Counted from the first letter of the stretch, positions 20,166 to 32,635 are shown. The stretch is 64,000 nt of DNA from Norana najaformis (GCA_964023275.1 OZ029928.1:16915676-16979675), one strand, 5' to 3'. The notes: a model not told the origin generated them from the sequence alone. Made by a program: numbers and translations.

Positions 20166-21843
20166 CATTCTTTTTATTGATCCAAAAAGAGAAATATAAC
20201 AGCGAAAAGCATAATATTCACAATTGTTGTAGGAAACAAAAGGAGAACCCAGAAGGGACCAAAGTCCCGCTTATTAGGGTCCCCCCTGTACCAACAGCTA
20301 TTGCTAAATGACGAGTGATTGACAGCATCATTAACTGAAAAAAACATAGTAGAATCTGAACGAGTTGTAATACAAAAAAAATGAACCAAACAAGAATAAA
20401 CCTTAACTAGTGAAAAACTAAAAAACAAAAACATATTTTTTATTTATTTAGATCATTAAGGTACTCGCGCATTGCTTTCTTGAACAATATCAAATTAGGC
20501 TCAGAACGAATATCGTGCGATATATTATTCCAAACAGAAGGACCAGCACATTTGATAGAAAACAGTCGAGTGTTGGTACGGGCAAAACTTGCACGGAAAT
20601 CACCCCGAGATCTAGTAAGATGTGCATGGAGCTCAGATATACTGGAGAAGTAACCAATGAAAGCAGAGGGAAGTAGGTTATGAGCAAAACGATACATAAA
20701 TTCACTAATTTGCAGTATATTAATCTGCTCAATTTGTAAAATATTGTAGTCGTAAAAGAGTTTATCAGAAGAAGAATATGGTGGGTTTCCCGTGATGATG
20801 CGAATAGCTCTTTTTTGAAGTACAATTAATCTCCTAAGCCGGGAATGGTAAGTTGATGCCCAAACAATATTACAGTATGCCAGGTATGGGTAAATAAATG
20901 AATAATACAGATTAATAAGAATATAACGAGGTAATAAATAACTAATACGAGACAATATTCCTATATTTTTAGCAATTTTAGTAGATATGTTCTTAATATG
21001 ATCTTTCCATGTCAAGTGCTCATCAACATAAACACCAAGAAATTTAGAAGTTTTAACTTGCGAAAGTGTTATGTTATCGATAGAGACTACTATATTCTGA
21101 TTAAGAATTAATTTTTTATGAGAACGAAACAGGATATAATTAGTTTTCGACAAATTAAGCGATAATTTATTAGCCTTAAACCAGTCAGCAACAACTATAA
21201 GTTCGGTATTCACATGCTCTAGCAATGAATCCAAAGATTTATGAGATAAAGAAACATTCGTATCATCAGCAAATAAAATAAAGTGCAGTGAAGATGATGA
21301 ATTAGGAAGGTCATTGATGTAAAGTAAGAACAGCAAGGGTCCCAGATTGGAACCCTGAGGAACACCACATCGACTAGTTCTTATCTGGGATAAGGTACTA
21401 TTACACATAACCAGTTGTTGTCTATTACCGAGATAATTGGTAAACCAGCGAAGTGTAATATCACGTATACCATAATTTTCAAGTTTTCCCAACAGAATTT
21501 GATGATCAACAGTATCAAACACTTTAGCCAAATCAAAAAAAAATGCCAATAGAGAATTCATTATGATCAATAGCATACGAAATTTTGTCATGCATATTTA
21601 GTAATGACATTGATGTAGAATGACCGGATTGAAACCCATGCTGTAGAGGGTACAGAATATTCATACTACAAACATAATTATACAGTCTCTCATACATCAG
21701 TTTTTCCAATGCTTTAGGAAACAATGGTAAGATAGAAATTGGCCTGTAGTTAGTGACATCTTCTTTATTTCCTTGTTTGAATATAGGCACAACTTTAGCA
21801 ATTTTTAAGACAGATGGTACAATTCCGGTTGAAAACGAACAGT
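20166..21843 (-). mobile_element. 5'-truncated LINE (Jockey/CR1-like) with reverse transcriptase
   Basis: The minus strand encodes most of a reverse transcriptase: YRPISILPLFPKALEKLMYE, then AKVFDTVDHQILLGKL, CGVPQGSNLGPLLFLLYIND, the catalytic FADDTNV and NKLSLNLSKTNYILF. The thumb and C-terminal part runs to LNDLNK* at 20440. There is a single frame change near 21540. The 3' UTR runs to about 20170 and ends in TTATG repeats. No endonuclease domain remains; the 5' end abuts an ACAT microsatellite. Shared 3' ends at about 46497 and 56672 show a multicopy family. Confidence 0.88.
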
Positions 21844-22444
21844 ATATACATAAATATATACATGCATACATACCACACATACACACATACATTTATGCCT
21901 CCTCACTAGGACTGCCAACCGCCCCGGATTCGCCTGGACAGTCCCGGAATCGGCCTTGTGCGTCCCGTGTCCCGGAATGATCCCAAATTGTCCAGGAACT
22001 TGGTCTAAATATCCACTTCACCAAATGTTCTTCTTCTTTTCGCACATTAAACTCGAACAGCCGGCCGTAAATAAGTTTTACAGAGCGACCATAAAATAGA
22101 GTGTAATTAGGTTGGTAGACCCAATAAATGAAAACTGCATGCAGTATGCATGTATATATGAACTTCACTCGTTCGAGGCCCTGAAGCCTGGTAGGTTACT
22201 GGAATTTATAAAACGTTTTGCTCTTGAAGTTGATTCGGATTCTATACATAGGCCACTTGTCTCTTGATGATTTGAGTCAAATCATTTGACTGAAGGGGCC
22301 TAATTTTTAACGACTATTTGCAGTAGATCCTACATTAGGCTGACGCAACATTCGCTACATACCGTGATGTGGAGAGGGTAAATTGGTACTCGCATATCGA
22401 GTGACTAAGCGGGCGTCCCGGAGTGGCGGAATGAAAAGTTTGAA
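21844..22444. other. ACAT stub and unassigned sequence, possible hAT end
   Basis: 21905-22010 (GACTGCCAACCGCCCCGGAT, then repeated TCCCGGAAT) resembles hAT element termini; no second terminus was found. Confidence 0.35.
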
Positions 22445-23470
22445 GCCTTAATATACATACACAGACATATATGCATGCATACATACCACACACACACATT
22501 CATGCATGCATACATATATACATACGCACATTCATACATACTAACATACATACATAAATACTTACATGCATACATTCATATACATACACACATACATAAC
22601 ATACATGCATGCATGCATACACACGCACATTCATACATAAACATACATACATACACATAATTACATAAATAAATACATGCGTACAGTCATGTATACATTC
22701 ATATACATACACATACATACATACATACATACATACATGCCTGCATACATACCATACATACATACATACATACATACATGCCTGCATACATACCATACAT
22801 ACATACATACATACATACATACAAACGCACATCCATACTTAAATACATACATACATAAATACTTACATGCATACGTTCATGCATACATGCGTATGCATAC
22901 ACATACATACATATATACATGCATACATATCACACATACACAGATACATTCGTGCATGCACGCATGCATACATACATACATAAATACTTCCACGCATACA
23001 TTCATGCATATATTCATATACATACACTCATACATGCATACATACATACAAACACGCATACACACATGCATACATACATACATACATACATGCATATATA
23101 CATACAAACACGCATACACACATGCATACATACCTACATACATACATACATACATACATACATACATACAAACACGCATACACACATGCATACATACATA
23201 CATGCATACATACATACATACACACATGCATACATACATACATACAAACACGCATACATATATACATACATACATACATACATACATACATACACACATG
23301 CATACATACATACATACAAACACGCATACATATATACATACATACATACATGCATACATACATACATACACACATGCATACATACATACATACAAACACG
23401 CATACATATATACATACATACATACATACATACATACATACACACACACATACACACATACATACATGAG
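22445..23470. repeat. ACAT microsatellite, 1 kb
   Basis: Long imperfect ACAT array with internal blocks such as CATACAAACACGCATACAC repeated about seven times. All long open frames here are artefacts. Confidence 0.92.
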
Positions 23471-23789
23471 CTTTCCAGTTGTCTCATACCAAATGCAACG
23501 TTTGCAATTAAAAAGGGTTTATCGGCCCACGTGGATAGCTACAACGGTGATATATGTCCCAAGGCTTCAGCACGCAACAGCAGAACGAAAATAAGCGCTA
23601 CATAAATTGCTTACTGTCACCAACCTGAGGGCCTAAATCCAAATAATCTCGAGGCAGAAAATGAAATTTTCCGCGGAGTTAGAACTCACGATTGATGTCA
23701 GAACCAATTTACCGACTCACTGCAAGCTCTTTGAAATTCTTCAACAAACTCATACATACATGCTTAAATGTACCGTATATATTATTATG
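23471..23789. other. No gene recognised
   Basis: Unique-looking between two microsatellites; AATAAGCGCTACATAAATTG looks like a SINE or LINE tail. Confidence 0.35.
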
Positions 23790-23882
<93 letters not shown>

Positions 23883-24076
23883 GCATAGACAGACGCATAG
23901 ACAGACAGGCAGGCAGACAGACAGACATACGCATAGACAGACAGACAGACAGACAGACAGGCAGGCAGACAGACAGACAGTATAGGAACGAATATAAAGT
24001 GAACTGCGGATACATCTCCTGGTGAAAATACGAGGTAAAATCGAGCTCAGACAGACCGACAGACAGACAGAAAGAA

Positions 24077-24107
<31 letters not shown>

Positions 24108-24209
24108 AATGACAGACAGACAGAGACAAACTGTATGGGCACGAATATGAAAGTGAGCCGTGGAGACATCCACCGACCCCTGGTGAAAATAAGAGGAAAT
24201 ATCGCATTC

Positions 24210-24246
<37 letters not shown>

Positions 24247-24250
24247 GCAT
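23790..24250. repeat. CAGA arrays separated by a repeated spacer
   Basis: Three CAGA blocks (23790-23980, 24050-24125, 24208-24245) are separated by two related spacers of about 75 bp with AACGAATATAAAGTGA or ACGAATATGAAAGTGA and CCTGGTGAAAATA. Confidence 0.85.
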
Positions 24251-24717
24251 TTGCTGTGCCGGTCATAGTCTGCTTTTTGCTTCATTGAGTGTTCTGTCTA
24301 CGCTGCTGTCTGTAGCTATTGCTAGCTACTCATAGTAGCTATGACCAGCCTCTCTGATAGTATCCTAAATCGCATTAGTTAGGGCCTGTGAACCCGTCTT
24401 TAAAATTGCATGCTCTTCTACCTATTCACGAATCCGGCCGTCCAAGGATAGTCCCTTAGTTATGATCATTTCATCTTTTTTCTTCCTCCGGTTCCCCCCT
24501 CTTTTCCTCGCCGCATTGAATGATGGATTTCACAACTCCGTTTCCAGACGTGGAATAAGGTATCACGGGGAGCCGCGAACTGTACACTTTAAACTTAATG
24601 TGGCCAGTACGCTGTCGGCATTTAGTGTCTGGTAGGCCTACCGTTGTTGCCCGATATTCGTGTTGCTGTTTGGGATCTAAGTCCACGCAGACTGTCTGGA
24701 TGCTGGACACAGCAGCT
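24251..24717. other. No gene recognised
   Basis: No domain or splice evidence. Confidence 0.35.
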
Positions 24718-25205
24718 GAGTTGTTATTTCTGCATTTATTTTGCGCCACTGGATAATGACAAAACATCAGTTGATTGCGCTGAGCAATTGTGAGTGAAGG
24801 ACTTGCTTAAGGTCTCTACACAGTAACCGTCTCAGAGGAGGAGATTCGAACTCTTATTTTCAAACACCTACTCTCGAACCCATAGTCTAGAATCCGTACT
24901 GTCGAAACTATTCTCTCGAACTCGTACTCTCGAAGCCGTTCTTTCGAATCCGTCTACTCTCTAACCCGTCTACTCTCGAACCCGTTTACTCTCGAATACT
25001 TCTACTCTCGAACCCGTACTCTCGAAGCCGTTCTTTCCAGAGCCTTCTATTCTAAAATAGAAGGCTCTGGTTCTTTCGAACCCGTCTACTCTCCAATCCT
25101 TCTACTCTCGAACCCGTACTCTCAAAGCAATTCTTTCGAACTCGTCTACTCTCGAACCCGTTCTCTTCGCGTTACAGGCCGAACGCTCCAACCCATCGGC
25201 TACCG
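24718..25205 (-). mobile_element. SINE-D with expanded box-B minisatellite
   Basis: Head on the minus strand TAGCCGATGGGTTGGAGCG, followed by about 20 imperfect copies of a 13-18-bp unit containing GGGTTCGAGAGTA (the box B region), then the body CAATTGCTCAGCGCAATCAA and tail. A 34-nt near-perfect palindrome (CCAGAGCCTTCTATT and its complement) sits at 25037-25070. Confidence 0.7.
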
Positions 25206-25394
25206 TGAGTTTTTGCTACCAGACAACGTGAGTCCTGTCTACACTGGTGTCTGTTCTCAGTAGACGTGGCTCTGAAGGTCGTAATGCTTTGGTGTAACGA
25301 GAGAAGAGTGCGTGTATCGGCCTGAAAACCCTGTGAAAATGATAGATGGGAATGTGGGGATAATCTATTAGCGCCTTTTCTCCCCCATGAGCAA
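25206..25394. other. No feature recognised
   Basis: The 18-mer ATGAGCAACTGGCACTTG at its right end recurs at 25808. Confidence 0.35.
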
Positions 25395-25705
25395 CTGGCA
25401 CTTGCGGACAGAGAGGCAGAGAGACAGAGAGGCAGGGAGGGAGAGAGGCAGGGAGGGAGAGAGGCAGGGAGACAGAGAGGCAGGGAGGGAGAGAGGCAGG
25501 GAGGGAGAGAGGCAGGGAGGGAGAGAGGCAGGGAGACAGAGAGGCAGGGAGGGAGAGAGGCAGGGAGGGAGAGAGGCAGGGAGACAGAGAGGCAGGGAGG
25601 GAGAGAGGCAGGAAGGGAGAGAGGCAGGGAGGGAGAGAGGCAGGGAGACAGAGAGGCAGGGAGGGAGAGAGGCAGGGAGACAGAGAGGCAGAGAGGGAGA
25701 GACAG
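25395..25705. repeat. 14-bp purine minisatellite
   Basis: GGCAGGGAGGGAGA and GGCAGGGAGACAGA units, about 22 copies; the strands are purine/pyrimidine asymmetric. Confidence 0.9.
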
Positions 25706-25714
25706 ACACCTGCC

Positions 25715-25800
25715 ACGGTAATCGTAATCGTAGTCGTAAACTCGAGATTTCTAGTTCTACAGCGCCCAACGAAAGCAGGTGCTCAGTCAAAGCAAAATCT
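25715..25800 (+). mobile_element. SINE-A fragment
   Basis: AATCGTAATCGTAGTCGTAA, CTACAGCGCCCAACGAAAG, TGCTCAGTCAAAGCAAAATC. Confidence 0.6.
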
Positions 25801-25875
25801 TCTCCTCTATGAGCAACTGGCACTTGCGGTCTCTGGCGAAGGGAGGAAAGGAAGGAGGGAGGGACACATGCCATG

Positions 25876-26104
25876 GTAATCGTAATCGTAAACTCGAGAT
25901 TTCTACAGCGCCCAACGAAAGCTAAGTCGCGGGAATCAGCTTATTCACAGGCGCTCAGTCAGAAGAAAATCGATAGGCAGGATGGGTTCGGTTCCAGATC
26001 GAGATCCTAGAATCAGTCAGGCAGACATTGAAACGGTTACGGTGGGTGGTGTTTGGAACTGGATCTGGAGGATAGATATGACGAAGAAGAGGAATGTATA
26101 TATG
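25876..26104 (+). mobile_element. SINE-A, cut by a MITE
   Basis: TAATCGTAATCGTAAACTCG to GGTGTTTGGAACTGGATCTG and GAAGAAGAGGAATG; the hAT-like MITE follows at 26105. Confidence 0.78.
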
Positions 26105-26510
26105 CAGGGCCGTCTTATCCATTAGGCACAGTAGGCACTGTGCCTATGGCCTACGAACTTTATAGGGGCCTACGATAGTCAAAAATGAGATATTGAAAAA
26201 AATGAATTTATTGATTGACCCGAAAATAGAAAAAGGAAGTACAAATTTAATAACCTTAAAGTTTGTACTGAAACAGTTTAAGTTAACCTGTGCTACATCA
26301 CGTTAACTTTGCGGCTCTTTGCACTAGAAAAATCACATATACTGTCCTCAAATGTCGTTTCCCGCATTAAATCGTTTTCAATTGAAAGTAGTGCAAGGGA
26401 AGATAGACGTCAAGAAATTATGAGTGTGTTTAGCTCTAATGCAGAGTTGGCAGTTGGGGCCTACGAATGCGAGAGTGCCTAGGGCCTACGACGACCTTAA
26501 AACGGCCCTG
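26105..26510. mobile_element. hAT-like MITE, copy 1
   Basis: Starts CAGGGCCGTCTTA and ends TTAAAACGGCCCTG (inverted repeats). Inner GTGCCTAGGGCCTACGA-like motifs occur near both ends. 406 bp, noncoding. Inserted in a SINE-A copy. The target duplication is unclear (TATATATG before, TATGTAGG after). Confidence 0.7.
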
Positions 26511-26639
26511 TATGTAGGCATCAATAAACTATATAGTGCATTATAAAAACGTCACAAAGGCGCAGCACCCAATAGAAGGAAAACTATTTTGCCTTTAAAA
26601 TGGGAACATGAATTCGACAGGTTACCTATCAATCACATA

Positions 26640-26752
26640 TCAACCCTTCCTGTCTTTCGATTTTGTTTTGACTGAGCGCCTATGAATAAGCTGGTTCCCG
26701 CGACATAGCTTTCGATGGGCGCTGTAGAAATCTCAAGCTTACGATTACGATC
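26640..26752 (-). mobile_element. SINE-A fragment
   Basis: CGATTTTGTTTTGACTGAGC, CTTTCGATGGGCGCTGTAGA and the reversed TCGTAA head. Confidence 0.7.
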
Positions 26753-27904
26753 GCAAATTAGAAAAAAACAAACTTAAAATAGCGCAGCAAGAAATCAACA
26801 AAGCATCATTAACTAACGCTTAAAATAGGCCAATTATTAAAAAAATATAAATAGCGTTGCAAGCAATCGATATAAATATACTGTGAATCATTGAAAATCA
26901 GGTTTAAAATTTTAAATAACGACACAAGACATAGATCGATATAATCAATATAATGTCAATCGTCTAAAACTAGCGAAAAGCCGAGAATAGCACTACAGAA
27001 AATCGATAAAAAACTACCGGTGATCATTGACAGGAGCACGTTCGAGGTGTAATACCGACCTGTTCGAAAGGGGTTGATATTGATACCGAATTACCCTCCC
27101 AGCTGGCCCGTTGCGTGGAGTGCAACTGGCCCAGGGTGGATAGGCCTACGCGCTAGCCTGCCGGGTTCGTAGTAAACAACGCCTTGCATCGAGTTTCGAC
27201 CGAATATTGATAACGATAGCATAGTAAGGGAAACTCAGTTCTCGTCCATTAGACCTAATATATTATTCATATGCGCGTCACTGATGACGTATTGGCCCCA
27301 ACAACGATTACTGATGACAAAGATGCCGCCATCTTGCCTAACGTTTGGTGTAGTATATATATATTTATATACATACATATATACATATATATATAGAACA
27401 AGAAATATATGGGCTGCATATACTTAGAGAATATACAGTCCAAAGTTTTACATGTAGGCCTAGTCGGATAAATAACCTATGTATATTTTTGCAAATATAT
27501 ATGCATACATATACGTTATTTATATACATATTTAACTTGCCTACAAACAGATAGGATCCATAAAGAAATCTTGAACATCCCAAACCATGTCTTACATCAC
27601 CGACTCCCGCCACTGAAAACCCTCAGTTATTCCCTACTGCCCCACACCCTTGACAGTAATATTCCTCCCGCTGACAGTTTAACTCGTAAACGTTTTATTA
27701 TTAGGATGTTGTATGCATATTACGTTTTCTTGGGTTCTTAAATGCTAGTAAACCGATGTGCAATTAGCTATTGATTAATATACTTACTTACTTACTTAAT
27801 TGTATATACGAACAGAGCAAATAAATTACGACAAAAAACACTCGTTATACGCATATACATATGACACATTATACATGTATATATATATACAACAATAATA
27901 CATA
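26753..27904. other. No gene recognised
   Basis: AT-rich. Degenerate units with AAAATAGCG and AATCGATA (26757-27015), a TA-rich patch at 27354-27395. No coding evidence. Confidence 0.4.
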
Positions 27905-28440
27905 GACATAACACACATACATTTAATGCATACATACATATATACATCCATACCTAAATTTAATGCATACATACGTATATACATCCATACCTACATATAA
28001 TGCATACATACATATATACATCCATACCTACATTTAATGCATACATACATATATACATCCATACCTACATTTAATGCATACATACATATATACATCCATA
28101 CCTACATATAATGCATACATACATATATACATCCATACCTACATTTAATGCATACATACATATATACATCCATACCTACATTTAATGCATACATACATAT
28201 ATACATCCATACCTACATTTAATGCATACATACATATATACATCCATACCTACATTTAATTCATACATATATACATCCATACGTACATTTAATGCATACA
28301 TACATACACATATACATCCATACCTACATTTAATACATACACACATACACATATATATTCATACCTACATTTAATGCATACATACATACACGTATATATT
28401 CATACCTACATTTAATACATACATACATATATGCTTACAT
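27905..28440. repeat. 37-bp minisatellite
   Basis: About 12 units with CCTACATTTAATGCATACAT then ACATATATACATCCATA. Confidence 0.88.
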
Positions 28441-28754
28441 GCAAATACGTGCATACACATATACCCATACACACAAATCACCATCTTGCTTGTATCATAT
28501 ATGGAACACAAACAAATGTAGAATTTACATATTCATATAAATTAAATATACATAGATCACTAGGGCCTATATTGTAAGATATGTGTATATATATACATAT
28601 ACATATATACGGTCAATGATTTGTGATGCGCGTGTCAGCTTGAAGCGGCCGCCATAGCTCACAGTTGCTTTGTTCTTCAGACTTGTGCGGAGTGATGGAG
28701 TGGAGTTGGACGCATTCTGGTTTCAGCTTTCGTTAATATCTCACACCACTTAGA

Positions 28755-29300
28755 CGTCAGACCGGCTTTCCGGCATTTAGGCCTTTCGGACATTAAGGCT
28801 CTTTGGGCATTTGGGTCTTCCGGGCATTTAGGCCTTTCGGACATTAAGGTCCTTTGAGCATTTGGGTCTTCCGGGCATTTAGATCTTTCGGACATTAAGG
28901 CTCTTTGGGCATTTGGGTCTTCCGGGCATTTAGGCCTTTCGGACATTAAGGCTCTTTGGGCATTTGGGTCTTCCGGGCATTTAGGCCTTTCGGACATTAA
29001 GGCTCTTTGGGCATTTGGGTCTTCCGGGCATTTAGGTCTTTCGGACATTAAGTCTCTTTAGGCATTTAGGTCTTCCGGGTATTTTGACCTTCAGGCATTC
29101 GACATTTCGGACATTTCGGTGTTTTGGGCATTGGGTCTTTCGAGCGTATAGGTCTATCCTGCATTTCTGGAATTTAATTTCGGGCATATGGGCCTTTTGG
29201 GCATTTAGGTCTTTGGATGTTAGGCCTTTGGGCGATAGGCCTTTTGGCGTTTAGACTTTTTGGCGTTAGGCCTTCGAGCGTTAGGCCTTTGAGGATGTAT
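28755..29300. repeat. 51-bp minisatellite decaying into short units
   Basis: Seven copies of a 51-bp unit (GGCATTTAGGCCTTTCGGAC, ATTAAGGCTCTTTGGGCATT, TGGGTCTTCCG), themselves made of a 15-18-bp GGCATTTNGGTCTTT motif that degenerates to the right. Confidence 0.88.
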
Positions 29301-29774
29301 GATCACTGCTATCACAATTAATAGCTTCATTTAAACATGGAAAGCGTGACAGGTGACAGGATTCCGCGACATTCGTGTTTTCACAGCGGAAATGAAGGAG
29401 CTACATAATTACAATTATGAGTATATCGGCTCATGAAATGAAATCGAGGATCTAAGGTGCCGTCGTTCGTTAGTCGCTTCGCCTTAACATCTCGCCTCTT
29501 CTACAGGTAACGTTAACAGTTTAATCTAACAGAAAAGCTTCTATTGCGCTGTTATCATAATGTCCAAGGCATCAGTCGATGGTCGCTTCATGTCAAAATC
29601 GCAGTCAAAAATCATAAACCGTTGGAGAAGCCGGGTCGAATTCCGTTAGGTCGGAGAAACCGGAAGCCATGCTACGGTGGGTAAGCGAGTTGAAAGAGAT
29701 GTGTCTTTAGTTTTGACCTAGTTGAAACGGCAAAGCTACAGACAGAGGCAGGCCACAAATGATGACACTGACCA
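29301..29774. other. No gene recognised
   Basis: A degraded SINE-like segment (TATTGCGCTGTTATCATAAT, 29543) is the only structure seen. Confidence 0.35.
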
Positions 29775-30095
29775 GTAGTGGTAGTTCTAATGTTTAACGA
29801 CATCTTATGGCATCAAAGGCCGTTGACGTCGCTCTCCTCCATTATTCAGGCTTGGGACTGGCACTACTCCCAAACAAGGCAGTGGCGGATTTCAGTTATG
29901 CGCCATTGATGCAAATATAGCATCAGGTGTAGACGTTTTAAAGGTGTCCTGATAGGTCATTTTATTTGGTAGTAGTAGTTCCAATGTTTAGCGACATCTT
30001 ACGGCATCAAAGGCCGTTGACGTCGCCCTCCTCCTTTATCCAGGCTTCGGACTGGCACTACCCCCAAACATGGCAGTGGCGGAGTTATAATGACC
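29775..30095 (+). repeat. Repeat F, two copies
   Basis: 29775-29890 and 29968-30090 share AATGTTTARCGACATCTTA, GGCATCAAAGGCCGTTGACG, CAGGCTTSGGACTGGCACTA and GGCAGTGGCGGA. Confidence 0.75.
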
Positions 30096-30359
30096 AGACG
30101 AAGAAACCAACGAGGCAGAGAACCTTCTGGGAAAAGCCGGCGCACATGATAGGTGACCACCGGCTGAGAGAAAAAATCCTTTGAGCGTGCGCTATGTAAA
30201 TAAATGAGGTTAGCACTTGTGGTCGGCTGGACTCCTCTGGGGAAATGGTCTTCAGAAGGCAATGGCGATTAACAGGAACAAGGCCGAGCACGATCTCGAA
30301 ATCTGATTAGGAGACACTGATGTTCTCAGGGGCAAAGAAAGGAGGTTAAAAAAGAGGAA
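30096..30359. other. No gene recognised
   Basis: Open frames without domain evidence. Confidence 0.35.
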
Positions 30360-30690
30360 GAACTAGAGGGAGAGAGGGAGGGAAGGACAGAGGGAAGGAG
30401 GTAAGATGAGATGGATGGAGATAAGAAATGAGGAGGGAGGGAAGGAAGGAAGAAGGGCGGGAGTAAGGGAGGGAGGGGGAACTGGAGTTAAGGAGAGAGG
30501 GGTGAAGGTAAGATGGGAGGAATGGAAATAAGAAATGAGGAGAGAGGGAGAGAGGGAAGGAGATCTGGAGGCAAGGAGAAAGAAGGATGGAGGTAAGATG
30601 GGAGGGAGGGAAATAAGAAATGAGGAGGGAGGGAGTGAGGGAGGGGAAGAAGGAGAGAAAAGGCAGACTAATAGGCTGGAGGAATGAGGG
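30360..30690. repeat. GGGA-rich purine tract
   Basis: Imperfect AGGGAGGGA, GGTAAGATGGGAGG and AATAAGAAATGAGGAG units repeat about every 80-90 bp. Confidence 0.8.
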
Positions 30691-30744
30691 TTAATAGTTG
30701 AGGGACGGACGGAGGAAGACGGCGACAAGGGAAAAGTTGCATCA

Positions 30745-30855
30745 GTTTAACGACAGCTTATGGCATCAAAGGCCGTTGACGTCGCCCTCCTCCTTCATCC
30801 AGGCTTGGGACTGGCACCACCCCCAAACAAGGCAGTGGCGGCGTTATGTGCCAAG
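30745..30855 (+). repeat. Repeat F copy
   Basis: TTTAACGACAGCTTATGGCA, AGGCCGTTGACGTCGCCCTC, GGCTTGGGACTGGCACCACC. Confidence 0.75.
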
Positions 30856-30959
30856 GGGAAAGGAGTCTAGGAGACTTTATAAAGGAAGGGAGGGAGGCCT
30901 GGCGAGAGGTGAGAAGCAGAGTAGCAACGGGCAGGCATCTACGGACAAAGGAAAAGACA

Positions 30960-31363
30960 ATCGTTTGGCTGCGAGGTGTTTTATTGGCGTCGACTTTCGC
31001 GACCAGAGCGACTTAATTGGCCATTAATATTGCAACAATGTGTGAGTGAAGGAGCGAGCGAGTGAATGTGCGAGTGAGCAAGTGAATGAGACAGACAGAC
31101 AGAGACAGACAGGCAGACAACGCCAAGGAGACAGAAAAGAGAGCAATATTAAAAAACAGCAAAATACATGCTGAATTTCAAATTCGCAAATGGTATCTTG
31201 TACGGTAAAAACATTGAGCTCGTCTCGAGAAGGGGGGGGATAGGAAACGCAAGCAGAACAAGGACAAGCGTCGAACGAGGTGAAATTCCTGTTGCAATAT
31301 TAATGGCCAATTAAGCCGCCCTTGTCTCCCCGACTCCGCCGAGAAAACACCTCACAGACAAAC
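30960..31363. mobile_element. Fold-back element with about 70-bp inverted termini
   Basis: GAGGTGTTTT ... GCGACTTAATTGGCC ATTAATATTGCAAC (30970-31038) is mirrored by GTTGCAATATTAAT GGCCAATTAAGCCGC ... AAAACACCTC (31289-31353). The 250 bp between are noncoding and contain CAGA repeats. Family unknown. Confidence 0.5.
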
Positions 31364-31424
31364 AATGGATGGTGAATAATGTATGCATCGGTAACCACAT
31401 CAAACTACCTGTTAAGTGTACGTT

Positions 31425-31427
<3 letters not shown>

Positions 31428-31520
<93 letters not shown>
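31428..31520. repeat. TA dinucleotide array
   Basis: About 46 TA units. Confidence 0.95.
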
Positions 31521-31523
<3 letters not shown>

Positions 31524-31539
31524 ACATACACACTAAACA

Positions 31540-31735
31540 TACATCTCTGTCATCTCTGTGGAATGAACTTCCGCTATCGTTTCGTGCAAGGGTCTCTGTA
31601 GGAAATAGAGCTGAGTCAGCTCGTTGTTTAAAGACGTTCTTATTTTCCCGGAGTTCTCATGCTGGAAGCGCCTCTGAGTAATTTGTTCTGTACGAAGCGC
31701 TATATAAGTTATCAAATACAATACAATACAACACA
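31540..31735 (+). mobile_element. L2/CR1-like LINE C-terminal fragment
   Basis: Encodes SLWNELPLSFRARVSV and ESARCLKTFLFSRSSHAGSA, the WN-LP ... K-LF signature of LINE C-termini, then GCGCTATATAAGTTATC and an AATAC tail. Confidence 0.6.
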
Positions 31736-31750
31736 CACGCACACACACAC

Positions 31751-31751
31751 C

Positions 31752-31826
<75 letters not shown>
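31751..31826. repeat. TA dinucleotide array
   Basis: About 37 TA units with one phase slip, after an ACAC run. Confidence 0.95.
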
Positions 31827-31828
<2 letters not shown>

Positions 31829-31954
31829 TATCTTATACGGTAAACACATTGATATATATTATCGCCGACATCTAGTGCTATGACGCAGTAATAATCTTAA
31901 GTTCTTAACTCTTATACGTAATTGTCTCTTTGGCTCTGATCCATTATGTCTTAA

Positions 31955-32345
31955 AGACTTCTGCACTTTGGTTTCTGCGGTCCCATGCCGTGGCTCTCTC
32001 TGGTCGGCTGCCCATGGGTGCCTCACTGTCCCGCGTATGTGTACCTCTACGGCCCAGCGCAGAAGCTTTGCCTATGTTGGACCTACCACCTAGAATCGAT
32101 TCCTGACTGTCCCTCGTATGCGCACTGCTACAGCTCAGTCTAGAAGCTCTGCCTATGTTGGACCTAATAGCTGGATCGCCTTTCCCGAGAGCTGCGGCTT
32201 GAGTTCCTCAGTTTGTCCCTTCCGCAGTTTCGCAAGAGCCTGAGTTCTGCCTTATTTGACAGTGGTCTCACTGGTTCGGGTGGGGAGCGGCCCTGATGAG
32301 TTTCGAAGTGGCGTTTTATAAATGTCAAATTACAATTACAAGTAG
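31955..32345 (+). mobile_element. L2-like LINE 3' fragment with internal duplication
   Basis: Two successive copies of a segment with CTGTCCCTCGTATG, AGAAGCTCTGCCTATG and TTGGACCTA, then GGCGTTTTATAAATGTCAAA and an ATTAC tail, similar to the tail at 39535. Confidence 0.5.
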
Positions 32346-32439
32346 GTAAGTAAGTAAGACGTCTGTTTACACGCCATGTGTCCATCGGCTGAGCAAAGAA
32401 ATGGTGGGCGTCATTTTGGGTACGTTGAAAAGTCAACAC

Positions 32440-32635
32440 TAATCCGTCCGTCCGTCCGTTCATCCATCCACCCATCCATCCATTCATCCATCCATCCATC
32501 CACGCATCAATCCATCTATCCATCGATTCACTCAATCAACTCAACTATCCATCCATCCAAGCATCTATCCATCGATTCATTCAATCAACCCAACTATCCA
32601 TCCACCCGCGCATCAATCCATCTATCCATCCATCC
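32440..32635. repeat. CATC tetranucleotide array
   Basis: Imperfect CATC/CATT units; a block of about 70 bp (CATCGATTCA to TCCATCTATCC) is duplicated. Confidence 0.85.

Noticed and set aside
22445-23470. His/Thr/Tyr-rich and Cys/Met/Val-rich frames
   Set aside because: Artefacts of the ACAT microsatellite; the same holds for 6541-7250, 15145-15705, 40810-41185, 45520-46085 and 52240-52610.
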